Assembly (NCBI RefSeq): GCF_028858725.1
Contig: NC_084790.1
Location: 436,501 to 500,500, forward strand
DNA: 64,000 nt
Direction: 5' to 3'
DNA from: Colius striatus
Taxonomy: Eukaryota > Chordata > Aves > Coliiformes > Coliidae
This document shows positions 1 to 13,179 of this stretch, piece by piece (position 1 is the stretch's first letter; every line of letters starts with the position of its first letter). The notes under the pieces were generated by a model. That model had not been told where the DNA came from. It saw only the letters and a program-made list of their open reading frames with translations, and searched no databases. A program made the position numbers and the translations under genes.

Positions 1-74
1 TTATTTTTAATCTACTCACAGATTATCTGGGAGCTGGAAGTTAAGACGTTCCAAAGAAACACAAGGAAGAATTC

Positions 75-255
75 CTTCCCTGTTGAGGTGAGGGAGCACT
101 GGCAGGGGCTGCCCAGATGGGCTGTGGAGGCTCCTTCTCTGGAGACATTCCAACCCAGCTGGATGAGTTCCTGTGTGCCCTACTCTAAGTGGTCCTGCTC
201 TGGCAGGGGGGTTACACTGGATGAGCTTTCCAGGTCCCTTCCAGCCCTTGAGACT
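75..255 (+). mobile_element. CR1 LINE 3' fragment
   Basis: Reads in sense as the CR1 3' region: a gggctgcccag block, then ggaggctccttctctggaga, a gagttcctgtgtgccct block and a lost gcaggggggtt...ttccagccctt end. Truncated at its 5' side, as is usual for CR1. Family recognised by eye from the bird CR1 consensus; the subfamily is not determined. Confidence 0.85.
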
Positions 256-2703
256 CTGTGGCTGTGTGACCGTTTGCACGACACGCGGTGCTCTGTCAGA
301 CAAAGCCCCTGCGAGCGGCGAAGCTCACGTGGCAAACGGCAGCGGCCGCCTTGGAAAAAGCCACAGCGTCACTGTCAATTTGGAAACAACTTCTGAACGT
401 GTCTCCAGATGCCAGGCATGCTAACAAGGGTCTGCTGATACCCACACCAATCCCCTCGAGTCTGAAAAACCCCCCGCTGAAGTATGAGACGGCAGATGTG
501 GCGCAGGACGTAAATAGAACACTAGAATGTGGGTAAGAGGTAGAGACAGAACACGACTCTTGTGCTGCCAGAAAAATAAAGATGTCAAGTACGTGTCTTT
601 TTGAAAATCAACACACATACCCCCACTCCAGCACAGAAGATAAACGGGGATGTGCAGTGAGCCAGCAGGCTCCGTGGCCTCGGCGTGCCCCCCAGGTAAC
701 GCAGCTTCAGCAACGCTCCCGCAGTGACACAGCTCACATGAACCCGCGGCGCGTTCCGTGCTGGCCAAGGCTGCCGTGTACTTCCCCTACAGCAACCGCC
801 CTTCCCCGGGCAGCGTGGGCTCGTGGGCTGCCGGGCAGGCAACGCAGGGCACGCCGGGCCCCCGCGAGCAGCAGCCGTCAGGGCAGCCCGTGCTGCAGCG
901 CGGGGCACAGCCAGCCGCACGCCCGGCGGGACGGCAGCGGGGAGCACAGCCAAAACGGAGCCTGGGCTGCACAGTCCCTGCTATTTCACAGGATTTTTGG
1001 ACCCCCGTTTGGGGCCCTTGTTAGCCCGAACCCCTTTATGCACACTGAGCACTCAGCACCCCTTCTGAATGGCGGGAATGAGGTGTAACAGCTCGGGGGC
1101 TGGCAGAGACAGCTCTCGAATGTGGCACTTCTGTAGCGACTCGGGACAGAGATGTGAGGGGCTCAGCAAACCTGAGCAAGCTGCTCGCCAGATCTGCCCT
1201 GCAGCCGTGAGGGATCAAGCAGCAGAAGCCAGCCCCAGGTGAGGCTGGCAATGTAACAACGGAGCAAAGAAAGTGCTGGGTAGATTTCAGGCAGGAGGCG
1301 GCGGCCATCTGACAGCCCCTGTGATCCAACAGCCTGTCCTCAGGGCAATGAGGCACATCAGCCTGGCACAGCCTCGTGCCCAAGCAGCCCCTCTCCCTCC
1401 CCACACAGCCCTCGCATCAGCAAGAACCCAACCAGCCCAGAGCTGCAACGGCACAGTTCAGAAACAGCCCCGGAGTTCACTCTGCCAAGCTCTCCAGGGC
1501 ATTCCTTGTCTCGCCCATCTCCCTTTTCCAGCCTCACACACTTAACAGCATCTCTCCACTGTGTACTTTAACCCCACCAAGCCCAGAGACTTCGAGCAGC
1601 TCCCACACAAACTGGCCTCACTCGGCACTCGCAGGTCCAGAGTGAATTACAGACCCAGGCTCTGCCCTGCTCCGGGCCTCGGCTTTGCTGCCCTTGTTCC
1701 TCACTGCGTAGGAGCTGGCAATGCACAGCAAAACTCCTTCCCTCTGTAATTTAGTTGGACACTGAAAACAAGGAGATTCAGGGCAGGTAAAGGGCAATTT
1801 TTGTTTTGCAAAGCATTTGAATCTGAAGCTCAAGCTGTACTACAGAAAAGCCCACATGCTGCTGTTCTGAGGTCAACACCAAGTGTTTTAACAAAAATCT
1901 GAGCCCTCTGACTGCCAGACTGGGCTGGCTGCCCACAATATGGCCAGGGACTGCTACTTGTACCCTTAAAACCCAAAGATCAAGAGGGTATAGAGTCTAT
2001 GCTCAAGAAAGGCTGTTCTTCCCAACAGAAACGGCCATCAGGCTGCCTAAGTGTGGTCTGGGGATGGATTTAGAGCTGACAATTCCCTTTCTTCCACACT
2101 GAGGGGATCCTGATGGCTTTGCCACAGGGTGATCATATATATACAGTGCTCAAAACACCAAGAAGTTCTTCTCTCCAAAGCTAGCTGCTCCCAGACTAGA
2201 CACCCATTTGATAAGATACTGTGTGCTCCTCAGCTAAGGGCTACTAAACCCTGGTTCAGACACACAACGCGCTTCCTCTTGCCAAATTCCTTCAGAGATG
2301 AGACACACCAAATGTCCCAGAGTTCCAATGCTGCAACAGCAGTAAGACACAGAATCACCCCTTTACTTCAAATACTTGTTTCCATTTTGAAGATGCTTAA
2401 CTTCCAAGTCCCCTTACACCCAAATGCACTGCCCTAAGGAACGGACAATACTCTGCCAACCAGGAGTTTAAACCACCATGTTCTGCCTCTGAAAGCAGGG
2501 TCAGCTGGCACAGGCTGGCAGGTCCCTGTGCTGCAGGGGTTTTAAGACCTCTCTGGGAAACCTGCTCTTAGGGCTGACCACACTCACAGGAAAAAACAAG
2601 CCTTTCCTATGTTTAAGTGGAATTTCCTGTGTTTCAATCTGTGCTCATCACCATTCCCTGGGTGCCACTGAGAAGAGTCTGGGACAACAGCAGCAAAAGC
2701 AAC
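256..2703. other. Non-coding stretch, no gene recognised
   Basis: Short open frames occur on both strands but none resembles a known protein or has a convincing exon structure. Locally GC-rich around 700-960. Probably intron or intergenic DNA of a gene beyond the left edge. Confidence 0.5.
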
Positions 2704-2885
2704 ACAATCACAGAATCTTAAGGGCTGGAAGGGATCTCAAAAGCTCATCCAGTGCAACCTCCCTGCCAGAGCAGGACCACCTAGATTAGGTCACACAGAA
2801 GCTCATTCAGCTGCGTTTGGAATGTCTCCAGAGAAGGAGACTCCACAGCTCATCTGGGCAGCCTGTTCCTTGAAGCACAGAGGCA
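2704..2885 (-). mobile_element. CR1 LINE 3' fragment (reverse)
   Basis: Plus strand shows the antisense CR1 tail: cacagaatcttaagggctgg, a ctcatccagtgcaacct block, an aggaccacctaga block and gtctccagagaaggagactc, ending at a gggcagcctgttcct block. 5'-truncated copy with modest divergence. Confidence 0.9.
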
Positions 2886-5800
2886 AGTGCCACTGCAACC
2901 CAAGATCCTTCCCGCTGGCAGCATGGGCTGCTGCTGGGCAGCCACCCCAACGCAGCCTGTGTGGTTCCACCAGCATGGCATGACACAAACACAGCTCAGC
3001 ACTCAAACACCAAAACTACTGCACTGATGACTGTTGCAGCCATGTTCTCGGCTGTTATTTCAACACACACAGGCAATGGAAGGGTAAAGATGGAAACAAG
3101 GCAGCGGGGATGACACCAAAAGGTAGGTACCGAGTGCCCAACACCACTTGGAAGTGATGGAGCACATCAGCGAGCAGAGTTGGGGCTCCTGCACCCACCT
3201 GCCACGGGACTCCCGGCACCCGGCTTGTGAGCAGGGAGGGAAAGGAGCTGTAGGATGGTGTCCTGCTCCAGAGCCTGCAGCAGGGCCTGTGCGGGCAGCC
3301 CTGGGGCCAGCACGCAGGGCTGCACCCAGGGAGGTGCAGGGGAGAAGCAGAGCCTGGGCCAAGCACAACGACTCGTGTGCTGGAAGGGAAGGGGAGCACG
3401 ATGCCCTCGCTGATGCTGCAGAGCTGTGGCCGGGCCCTTCCCTGCTGAGACCCAGAGTATACGGGGAGAGGAGGAAAAATGGCCTTTGCCCAGACAGACC
3501 CCAAAGGTCTGTGGTGCAAACCAGAGAACACACAAGTGCTGTTGTGTGTCACATGACAGCAAAGGCAGTGAGGGGCTCGTGCTGCTGGGGAGCATCTGCC
3601 TTGGCACGGGCCGGATCGTCCCTGCACTTACCTGGTCCCTGCACCTCAGTGCAGCGGCTCTGCAGGGCCGTCTCCCTCGCATACCGTTCCCGTCAGGCAG
3701 CACACAGCTCTCTGCCCTGATGTGATTAGCGCTTCCAATAACCACAACACCCCTTTAACTACTCCTGACTCCACTGCAGCCAACAGCTCCGCAGCATTTC
3801 CCCAGCGGGCTCCTCCTATATGCTCAGAGGGATGAGTGTCAAAAGAAAATCACACTCTCGAGGCAGCTGACCCAAATATCACTCTCACGGCCATTTTGGG
3901 AAAGAAGAGAAAAACCAAAAGAGAGCAATTCTGTCGGCTCCTGTACGTCAAAAGGCTCTCACTCAGCCGAGCTGGGGACAGTCGAATGGGGATGAACACC
4001 CAATTCCCCCAACACTGTGCTATGACAGCCAAAAGAACCTATGACAGCACTTACTTCATAGACAAGCTCTAACGCTAGCATAAATGGCTTGTAAATAAAA
4101 CAGGGACCACATACACAGTCTATTACCGTGTCCCCAGCATCACTCCTGCATGGAGACATGCAGGCCAGAAAGCTTTGCAGGCCTCTGTGACTTTACACAA
4201 CACTCACACGTGTCCCCAGGTGGAGGGCCCTAAGCTGGGGAGGACGGCATCCACCATGCCAGAAGCCACTTGCTCACAGCCCGTTACTCACAGCCACAAC
4301 AAACTATGAGGATGGGGTTGCGAATGTCAACAGCCAAGGACAGAACACAAAGGCACAAAGGGCAGATGCTCCTTCCAGAGAGCCACATGAAGAGAAAGGG
4401 GCCCACAGTGCCAGGCTAGCAGCACACACAGTAGCTCGCCAGCCAGGCTCTCCCAGGCTCTGGCCACCACTTCAGCCTCACTCACGTGCTACCAAACAGC
4501 AGAAAGAGCTGGAGAGGGTGGTGGCAGTAAACAGGCTTTAAGTGTGGTTTGCTTTGAGAAAAGGAGCGTAGTAAATCAGAGCAGATTGCTATACTGGTGT
4601 TAAAACGTTACTCCAGCTTGAGTTCAACAAGAGTCTTAACAGCTTTACTTTGCCAAAGATAAAATTTGGATTATAAATAGGACCAAAAATCCAGCAAATT
4701 GCTGGTGGGAAAAAAAACCTAGAGTGAAATAAGAAACACCCAAATTGTCCTTTTCTGACAGACCCAAACACTCCTCTGGACCCCCTTGGGAAGAGACTGA
4801 CACAGCAACACTGACTGAGCTCCCACCACAGCATCACAGCAGCTGGGAGAACACCCACACCGACTGACTGACCGCTGCTCTCCCACAACAGCCACAAGCA
4901 ACTGCTGCTCTACCACAGGAAGCTAGAAGCAACCTTCCCACCAAAGAAAGCTGCACTGGCCAAGCACACAGTAGCAGGCGGGTCATTTTTTGTCACCTGG
5001 CTGCTTTACATGGCCCTGTGTGTTATGGGACAACTTATCACAACAGATGATGAAAATCTGCAGCAAATGTAAGGCAGATGAGCCTCCCAAATGCAGGGAA
5101 ACTGCTTAAGCCAGGCATGTGGCTTGATGTGAGAGTGCAAAGGGGATGAGGCAGTGGTACACACTGCTTCTGGTCCTGCTGAAGAGGGAAACACGTCCCC
5201 TGAGGTCTCACAGCCATGGGCATCACAGGCTCCAACCAGACAGATCCCACCTCTAGGAAGATCACGGAGAATCCACAACCTGCTGTCCCAGCATAGCGTG
5301 CATCTTAGAAAAACACCCAGACCACCAGAGACTGTAAAACCCCTGCTCTTCTACGACTAAAAGAAAATAAAACGAGTATATAACACCAGAAGCTGCACTA
5401 ACAAGACAATGTCCTTTCAGAGAGCAAGCAGCAGCCTCTGCAGTCCTTGGGCTACTACCACCCTGTGCCAGCTTTACCGGTTCTCTGAAGCCTTCAACCA
5501 CTGCTATGTGCAAGCTTCTCTCCCATCACTTTGTTACCTTACAGACACCCACCCACATCTTGAGGAGCACAACCTTCATACAGTCCTTATCAGACAATGT
5601 CATTACAGAGCAGAAGTTGAGGACAATGGATATATTGGTATAAATATGATGTATCAGGGGAAAAGTCAGCGTGGTTCTGTGAAGGGATCTCCAGCCCCAC
5701 AAAAGGCTCCAGACAACCCAGGGCTTTAAGTTCTGCAAGCCTCTCTTGTCAAAGGTTTCTGGCAGGGACACCAAAAGGCCACACAGGAAAAGGGACCATC

Positions 5801-8800
5801 CCTGCACAGAGAAACAGCTGGGAGAGAGAGAACAAAGAGTAGGAGTAAATAGGCATTTCCTGCAAGGGAGGGAGGTCGCAATGGAGTTTCAGAGAGACAG
5901 AGGCTGGGACCTGTGCTGGATCAGGACACTGAGTGAAACACAGCAGTGAGGAGGGTGAGAGACCAAGGATCCTGCTGATAATTATCCAGGCGAGGAGGAT
6001 AAGTGGCCATGAAGAACAGCTGAAGGACCGTGTGACTCCGAGGAACCCGGGAGCAAAGCAGCAGATGAAATTCCAGAGAGACAAAGCGATGCACACACTG
6101 AATGAAAACCAATGAATCTCTGCTTCACACTAAAAAAGATGTGCCCTGAGATGGCCTCAGAAGCAGGAGATCTTGGGGCTGCCAGGCTGCTCCACGGAAG
6201 CTCTGACACCACTCGGCACAGCCCAGAGAGCCAAGAGCACCTCGGCAGTGTTAGAGAGGAGGAGCGCGGGCACAACCGTGTCCCCAGCCCACTGGCAGCC
6301 ACACTCACTCACCATCCCCTGGGCTGCACACACGGAACAACACAACCAGCCTCAGAGCTGGCGTGCTGCTGTGGGAAAAACAGTGGGGAAACAAGAAGGC
6401 TGGGGGGGGGAGGACAGCAGGGAACTATAAAATCGGGAGTAGCCTGGAGAAGGAATAGCCCTTAACTGAAAAAAGGGAGACAGTGCTTCACACAAGAGGT
6501 AAGTGTCCATCCAGGTGGAACGCAGCCCAAACACTGAGAGGGGTTTCAAACCTGCTGCTCCCTGCTGCTGCTGCAGCCTCCGCTCAGGCCAGGCTCAGGC
6601 ACAGGAGCAGGAGGGTGCTGAGCCCAACCCAGCACAGCTGCTCTGCAGGAGCCAGGAACCAGAATCTCCCCAGCACTGTGGGAACAGCATGGCGCTGAAC
6701 TGGCTAAAAGAGGCACTAGTGGGGGACAAAAGGCAAGCCCAGTACATGGGGTTATGAATCACTGGTGAGGCCGATCACTTCCCGAAGCCCCCGCAGTCGG
6801 TGCACTTGAAGGGCAGCAGCGATTTATTCCTGTCGATATCTCTCTGAGCACAGCCCTCAAGGGAGCCGGCTCTTGCAGACACCCAGATGGATTGGGTTTT
6901 GCCACAGATTGCAAAGAGAGCAAGAGCAGGCTGAGGAATACAAATCAAGCTGGGTACTGTCACAGACGTGGACATTTCAAGTAAACTCCAGAAGGAGCGA
7001 AGACTTCACGTGAAGCACGGCACAGAGCCGGCCACTTCCATATGGTGACATGGGAGATCAGAGTGTGATTCCTCCCAAACACTTCTATTTTATTCTACAT
7101 TTTTAATATCCCAGGAATCACAGTTTCCACTGTGAAAATTCCCGTCCTTTTAAAAACAGTTTAACTCCATCTTTGAACGCCAGCCATGGAACTCTTGTGA
7201 CTGAACGCCTGCTTTAACTAAAACTCAGTCACTTCTCAACTACCTAAAAACATTCACTGCGAAGATGAGTGATTTTCAGGAGGAGATGCTGGCACAAGGC
7301 AGCACACCTGCCAGACAAATGCATCAAGAACGCTAGTTACCTTATTTTTAACGTCATATTACCGTGGGGGCTGGCCCCACGTGCACAATCACACCCTGCC
7401 CCTTGCCCACCTACAGATGTTTCTCTAACTTCACCTCCCCGGGTTACCCAGCGTTACTTGTCAGCTCTCCCCCTGAATCTGCTATTTCCAGGCATTACAA
7501 GGAGTCAGCAACTCACCCTCGAGGCAGCACAGAAACCATCTACCCAAGAGAAGTGCATCACCCGTCCAGCCTCAGCTCAGGATTGATGCTGAACGATGAG
7601 GATTTGCTATTCCCGGATGCAGCAGGGCTGCCCCACCGGCCAGCGTCAGCACAGGGATGTGCCTGGTGCCACGAGCAGCAAGCCTGTGTGCCAGGCTCAG
7701 CCTCAGGCCCAGCACTCAGGGCTGACACCAGAAGTCATTAGCCTGCCACACAGAAGTCTTCTCTCCACATTCCTTCATCAGTTTAACTCGACCAGGAACG
7801 CAAAGCGGAAACAGGCGGCTGCGACGCACTGCATGTTTGAAGAGGCTTTGGGGGTTTGTAGCTGAGAGAAAGAGCTGAGCAGGGCAACCAAAGGCAAATG
7901 ACACAAGCCTGGGAAAGGAGACTAACGGCCAAGTGGGCCACTGCAATGGGCACTCAAAGGAATACAGTCAAATGTCACCGTGAGCCACCTCTCCAGCACC
8001 AACAAACACAGGATTCACGCCAGGAAGAACGTCAGGGACCATCTGCTGGTCACACACACAGGGACGTCTTCTCTCAGCACTTCAACGGCATCTCACAAGA
8101 AGTCAGCCACACACACTTGGGACTGATTCCTGACAAATCTGTAACTAAAAAGGTGGAACTAATATCCGAAGAGCTGAAAGCTGGTATCGTGTCCTTATTT
8201 AGGCACAAACGCTGGCTGACTCCAAACATCTTCATCTAAGCAAGGTAACAGGCAGAAATCCTTCACTCCCGTGTGAGAATGTAAATCCCGGGTCAGTGAA
8301 TCATTTAAGCAGATGCCTGATGCAAAGCACAACAGAAACCCTGCTCATGTCTAGTTAGGCATGGGCTTGGGTACCAGGATGATCTGATAGCCCCTGGAAA
8401 AGACACTAACCCAGGCTGGTTTGTGAATTCATCACAGTGGTATGAACTGACTGGTAATATTAAACTGGGGGGGGATGTATTTGTGTGTGTGTGTGTGTGA
8501 GTGCTGAAGCATCTGCTCAAGTTCAGGCATATAAAACATTTTTCAGCCCAATGACTCCATAGGGAAATGCCTCGTACAGCAGCTCATCTGACTCAATTTT
8601 TCCATCACATTTCCCTTCATACAGTTTTGTCCATAAATACACTATTTGGTTTTTCCAAATATAGCTTTTTATTTATAGAGTCTGAAAACCTTCTAATTTC
8701 TGCTAGTACTTCAAGCCCCGGGTTCTTCCTCGAAACGGAACCATAAGGAATTGTTAGCCAGTACTGAGGTATGAAACTAAGTTTGCAGAAGGAAAAGGGA

Positions 8801-11672
8801 CTTCTTATTGCTACGACAGTTACCATTATTGGCATTTCCTTCACCAGAAAACACCCAGCACCTACACACCTCGCTGCAGGTCAGTTCAGCTCATAAGGCA
8901 TCAAGGAACTTGCACCTTAAATCTTCACTTCACACAAAAGAGAGACAAGTTTTCAAAAAGCCCAACCAGCTCTTGCAGACAGCTCACAACCTAGGGGGGA
9001 ACCAGGCATCACCCCCTAAACAGTGGCAGTGATTCACATTTATGGTATGAGGAGGTCAGGAATCTAATGTCGCCTTCTTCCCCTCCGAGCAGCATTTTGA
9101 AGATAAGGCCACTTTTGTGGCGTCTAACAGCGAGCGGCCAGCCTATCAAAGCCGTGCCTGGGAACAGCCAGTGAATACGTAACTCAGACATTCACAAAGT
9201 ATGGGCTTGTTTTCCTCAGTTTAGACACGGAGCCATGGCGAACAGAACAAATGGAATGTGATTTAACAGCATTTGACCTTTATTGACCACCGCTCGAGCC
9301 AAAAGCAGGTGCAGTGCACCGTTGCAGGGCAGGAGTACGGGACGGTGGACTCCACTCCTGCTGCTCACGGGAAGTGCAAAGCGCAGCTGGGAAAGCTGAT
9401 AAGGACCCGGGGCTCTGCAAGAAACACTGCAGTAACTCCCCAGGCATGGCAACGGGGATCATTCCCTGTCAGGGAGGCAGCGGGGCAGGGGCTGAGCCCC
9501 CCTGACTGCTTTTCAGAGGTGCATCTGTCCTTCGGGGAGGCTGCTGAAGCAGCAGAGGGGGAACGTGCCTCCCTGTAAAGGTCAGCAGGGTTCAAGTAGG
9601 GAACAGTAACCGAACTTCTTATTTTCCCTGGGAATAATTTACTTGGGATTGACAACAAATAGGGAGTACAAACTGCATAAAGCGCTTTGCTGAGTGGCAG
9701 CATGGAACCCAAAAGCTGGAAACAAGGCAGGAAGAAGGGAGCACCTTCCTCCTAACAAGAGCAGCTCCCATCCTCTGGGAGCAGCCAGACAACAAAGGGG
9801 ACCATTATCTGCTGAGGTTCTCACTCTGAGCATTTGCTGCCACCCAGCACAAGCACCAGGGCAGGATGGAGGGACCTGCCACAACTCGCTCCTGCACGGC
9901 CCAGGGCAGAACGGCTGGAAATCTGAAGGGCCTTAGGAAAGAGTCACGGAATCCCCCCAGCTCAAGGAATGAACAGTCAGGCCACACAGCAATTGCACAA
10001 CTTGTCCTCTCAGCCCCTCGCAGGCACAAAGGACCAGAATTGGAGCTGATGAGCCTGCCCTGGCTGGGCTCCTCCACTCCTTGCTGGGTTCCAGCAGCTC
10101 CCAGCTCAAAGCTCACATCCTTACTCTCCAGTGTCATAGCTTGGTCACAAAGGAAGGGCCAGCCACGGTGGCCTCTAGCCGGCTCAAGTCCCCTGCAAAG
10201 GTGCGGGGGGGGCTCAGGACCTCCCTCCCCAACATCCCCCTCACGGGCCCTTGCAGGACAAAGCCCCTCTTGACTGTGTTTCTGAGTCCCAAGCGGCTGA
10301 ACAACTCCCAGGTACACAAGACTGCAGGCACAAGGATGAACACTTCACCCTTTGCCTGGCACAGTGATGTTCCAGGAGAGCTTGTGGGGTTCTGGACTCA
10401 TAGAGGTTGCTGGTAGTCAAGATTTTGCTAAGTGAACAAGGCTGGGTTGAAATTCATCACACACTCTCTATCAGCGATTAGACTTCACAGCTTCTAAGAA
10501 TTCTGTTCCTGAATGTTGCCCTTGTTGGCTATAAAACCACACAGAGCCTGAAAAGACCTTTTTAGGTAAAGCTTCACTAAAGTAACACAACAAACTAGCT
10601 TCTGAACCCCAGAAAACTCCAAACTATCTCTACCATCCACACTCTTCAGTGCCTACTAAAATCTTTGCTGAACTCTTGAAGTTGGTCTAAGCTCGCCAGG
10701 CATCTGATGGCTGCCCTGCTCCACCTTTATCCTCACCCATAGAACCGGTAACGAGCCTTCTGTAGCTTTCCCTCTGCTGAGGGAGGATGGGACCGCTGGA
10801 AACCCTCACTGTCAGCACGTTTCCCAGCCCTTTCAGGGCTCTTCTCTCCCTCGTTCAAAGCAGCTGCCAGGCTCAGAACAAGACCCCGATTTCTCAGTTA
10901 GTTCCTGATATGTGCATCACTTGACAAGCTATCTGGAGGACTTGGAGACCAGCTTGGAAGTAAGAGGCAGAAATCATCACTAAGGAAGGGCTAAGCGTGG
11001 GTCCCAGTGAACCTATCTGGAAATCAGGTATTTTGTGACAACTCCTCACTTACAGTCACACATTCAGACCTGTGAGCGGCTTCAAAAACAATCCCAACCC
11101 CTCAATGCTGTTGCATCAGAGAACACACGGGTTTCAAACGCATACACGGTCTCTCAGCGGTAACTCTACCACACTAAAGCAAACTTGCAACGTGGGCGTT
11201 CAAAGCACTGAAGGGAGGCCCGTTGACAAGAGCCCAGCCAGCAAGAGCTTCTGGGGAACTGCCCACAACTCCAGCTGGCCTGAAACTTTACAAAGCCAGT
11301 TCTCAAAGCGACTGCAAGGACGAGGGAACCTGGGTGATGAGCCCATCAGCTGCAACAACCAGCTGGAGGAGCTGTCAGCTCGGTTGGAAAAAAGGGAGAG
11401 AGGGTCCTGGTGTAACAAGTCCCATTTGGTATGGAACACAAACCTCGGGACGTGCCAACACGCCCCAGCACAGCGCCTGGCTCTGGTTCGCCCCGGCCTT
11501 CGCTGTTTTGGTTCAGAAACCTCAGTCAAAGCACCATTTTTGTAGAAATACCCTGCAAAGGGCTCGTTTCCCTACAGGGAGCCGCCACGGCCCTCCCAGG
11601 GCAGACCCCCACTGCGCAGCACACCCTGACCCCAGTCCCAGCACCCCCAGCCACTGCCCCCAGCCCCCTTAC
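2886..11672. other. Non-coding stretch, relatively AT-rich
   Basis: No open frame here resembles a vertebrate protein, and no run of frame-compatible exons with GT-AG borders was found on either strand. Contains a short TG microsatellite near 8482. Composition is lower in GC than the rest of the window, as expected for a long intron. By human synteny the neighbour would be GJC1, whose coding region is a single exon and is not in this window; that assignment is inference only. Confidence 0.5.
8482..8500. repeat. (TG)n microsatellite
   Basis: About nine TG dinucleotides, preceded by a run of eight or more G at about 8467. Confidence 0.9.
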
Positions 11673-11850
11673 CTCGCCTGAGCCACAGACATGGCCGGGA
11701 GCCCCTGCCCACGGAGGATCCCAGCACAGCAAATCCCTGCGCTCCCACCGCTCCGGCTCTAATCGCCGAGCAGAGGCGGGGAGGAGGGGGCTGAGGGGGC
11801 CGAGCAGCCAGTGCAGCCGTCAGACGCAGAAGATCTGTACCAGTTCACCC
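11673..11850 (-). other. Possible 5' non-coding exon (minus strand)
   Basis: On the minus strand a strong splice donor, CAGGCGAG|GTAAGG, ends at 11673 in a locally GC-rich patch. The exon's upstream border is uncertain, and a polypyrimidine stretch on the minus strand near 11790-11810 could precede it. No coding frame is recognised. It could be an alternative first exon of the same minus-strand gene proposed for the CpG island at 14 kb. Confidence 0.3.
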
Positions 11851-12778
11851 CACCCACCGCCAAACCAAACCCTCCGGATCCGCTACAATCACCAGCGCGA
11901 CCGAGGGAAAACAAACACGGGCCCCTCCTGCCTTTGCAGAGCTGCAGAAACGCTGGAGTTAATTTTAGGGCTGCTGGAAATGCAGGACTTCCAGTTGTTT
12001 GCAGTGGAGAACAAGGAATGGCAGTAAGGCTCCAGTTACCTGAGTAGAGTCATCTTCTTTCAAACACTCTCACCTAGGTAATTTTCTGGTACAAATTCGC
12101 ACCTATCCCACTTGACAGACAGAGCTCACTTGTTCCCTCAAGGAAGCTCCAGTATTGCTTTGGAATACACTTGGAAAGAGTAAGAAATACAGAAAAGGAC
12201 AACTTTTGTCTTCCTAATCACAAGTCCTGACAGAAAACAGCAGCTTTCCCCTGCTGAATGAGCTGAACAATGGTGGGGTTTGGTAGCTGGTTTGCTGAAC
12301 ATCTCTGACAGACCAATTTCTAACAGAAAACGGCAGGTTTTTTTTCTTCTAACAATCATCCTTGACTTATAGAGGGCAGAAGGCATGGAAAGAACGACAA
12401 GAACAACCATTTGTCTGTCAAATGCAAGGTTTTGGTTCTTCCTCTGATTTCTAACCAACTGAACACCCAACTAAGCAGCTGAACTCGGTGTTACCAACTG
12501 TTGCTGGAGAATCCATACTGTACATCCATGCCCTAATTAAATCTCTGTGCACTATTTCCTATTTGTAATCAATTTTACGGTGGAACAAAATTAGCACTTC
12601 CCTGGGAAGCAAGGTCGTGATGACCAGAAAGAGCCAGAACCAATTCCTACCAGTAGAAAACAGAACTGGCTAAAAACACCAGGAAAAACAAATGCACAAA
12701 TGTCACTCTAGCGTAACTCTATGACAGTGGGTAAAAGTGGGGCCCAAGAGAGGCCAAAACTTTCATTAGCTGATGCTT

Positions 12779-12791
12779 GGGGGGGGGGGGG
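12779..12791. repeat. Homopolymer G run
   Basis: Thirteen consecutive G on the plus strand. A likely assembly-length error or G-quadruplex site. Confidence 0.9.
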
Positions 12792-13179
12792 CTTTTTCTC
12801 TGCATTCAGATCAAGCACATAGAGCAATGCCAAATGCAGGGTTGTAGCCCCTGGGCCAGGGTTAACTCAGGCTACCAACACTCTTATGAACATCTGCCTG
12901 GGCAAGGAGAGCAGGGGCTGCTGATTTTTAAGGCTGTGTTGATGCTACACCAGCCTCTGCCCTTGGGGATCTGCCAGGCACCGTCCTGCCGGGATGAGGA
13001 GCCGACATGGCTGAGGCTGCTTTGCCAGGAGAGTTCACCAGTGCCGTGACACGCAGTTGGTGAAAAAATCTCCAAACTTGTTACTTAGAACGAAGAGCAG
13101 CACCAGAGGGCAAGGCAAAACCCGGCCCCGCAGGTGGTAGGGACACGCGGGAGGCTGCGCACGCTGCTGTCGCGCCAGA

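Noticed and set aside
6775-6975. Short Cys-containing minus-strand frame resembling a zinc-finger fragment (FKCTDCGGF)
   Set aside because: A single CxxC with no second pair, no repeat and no exon borders. Chance.
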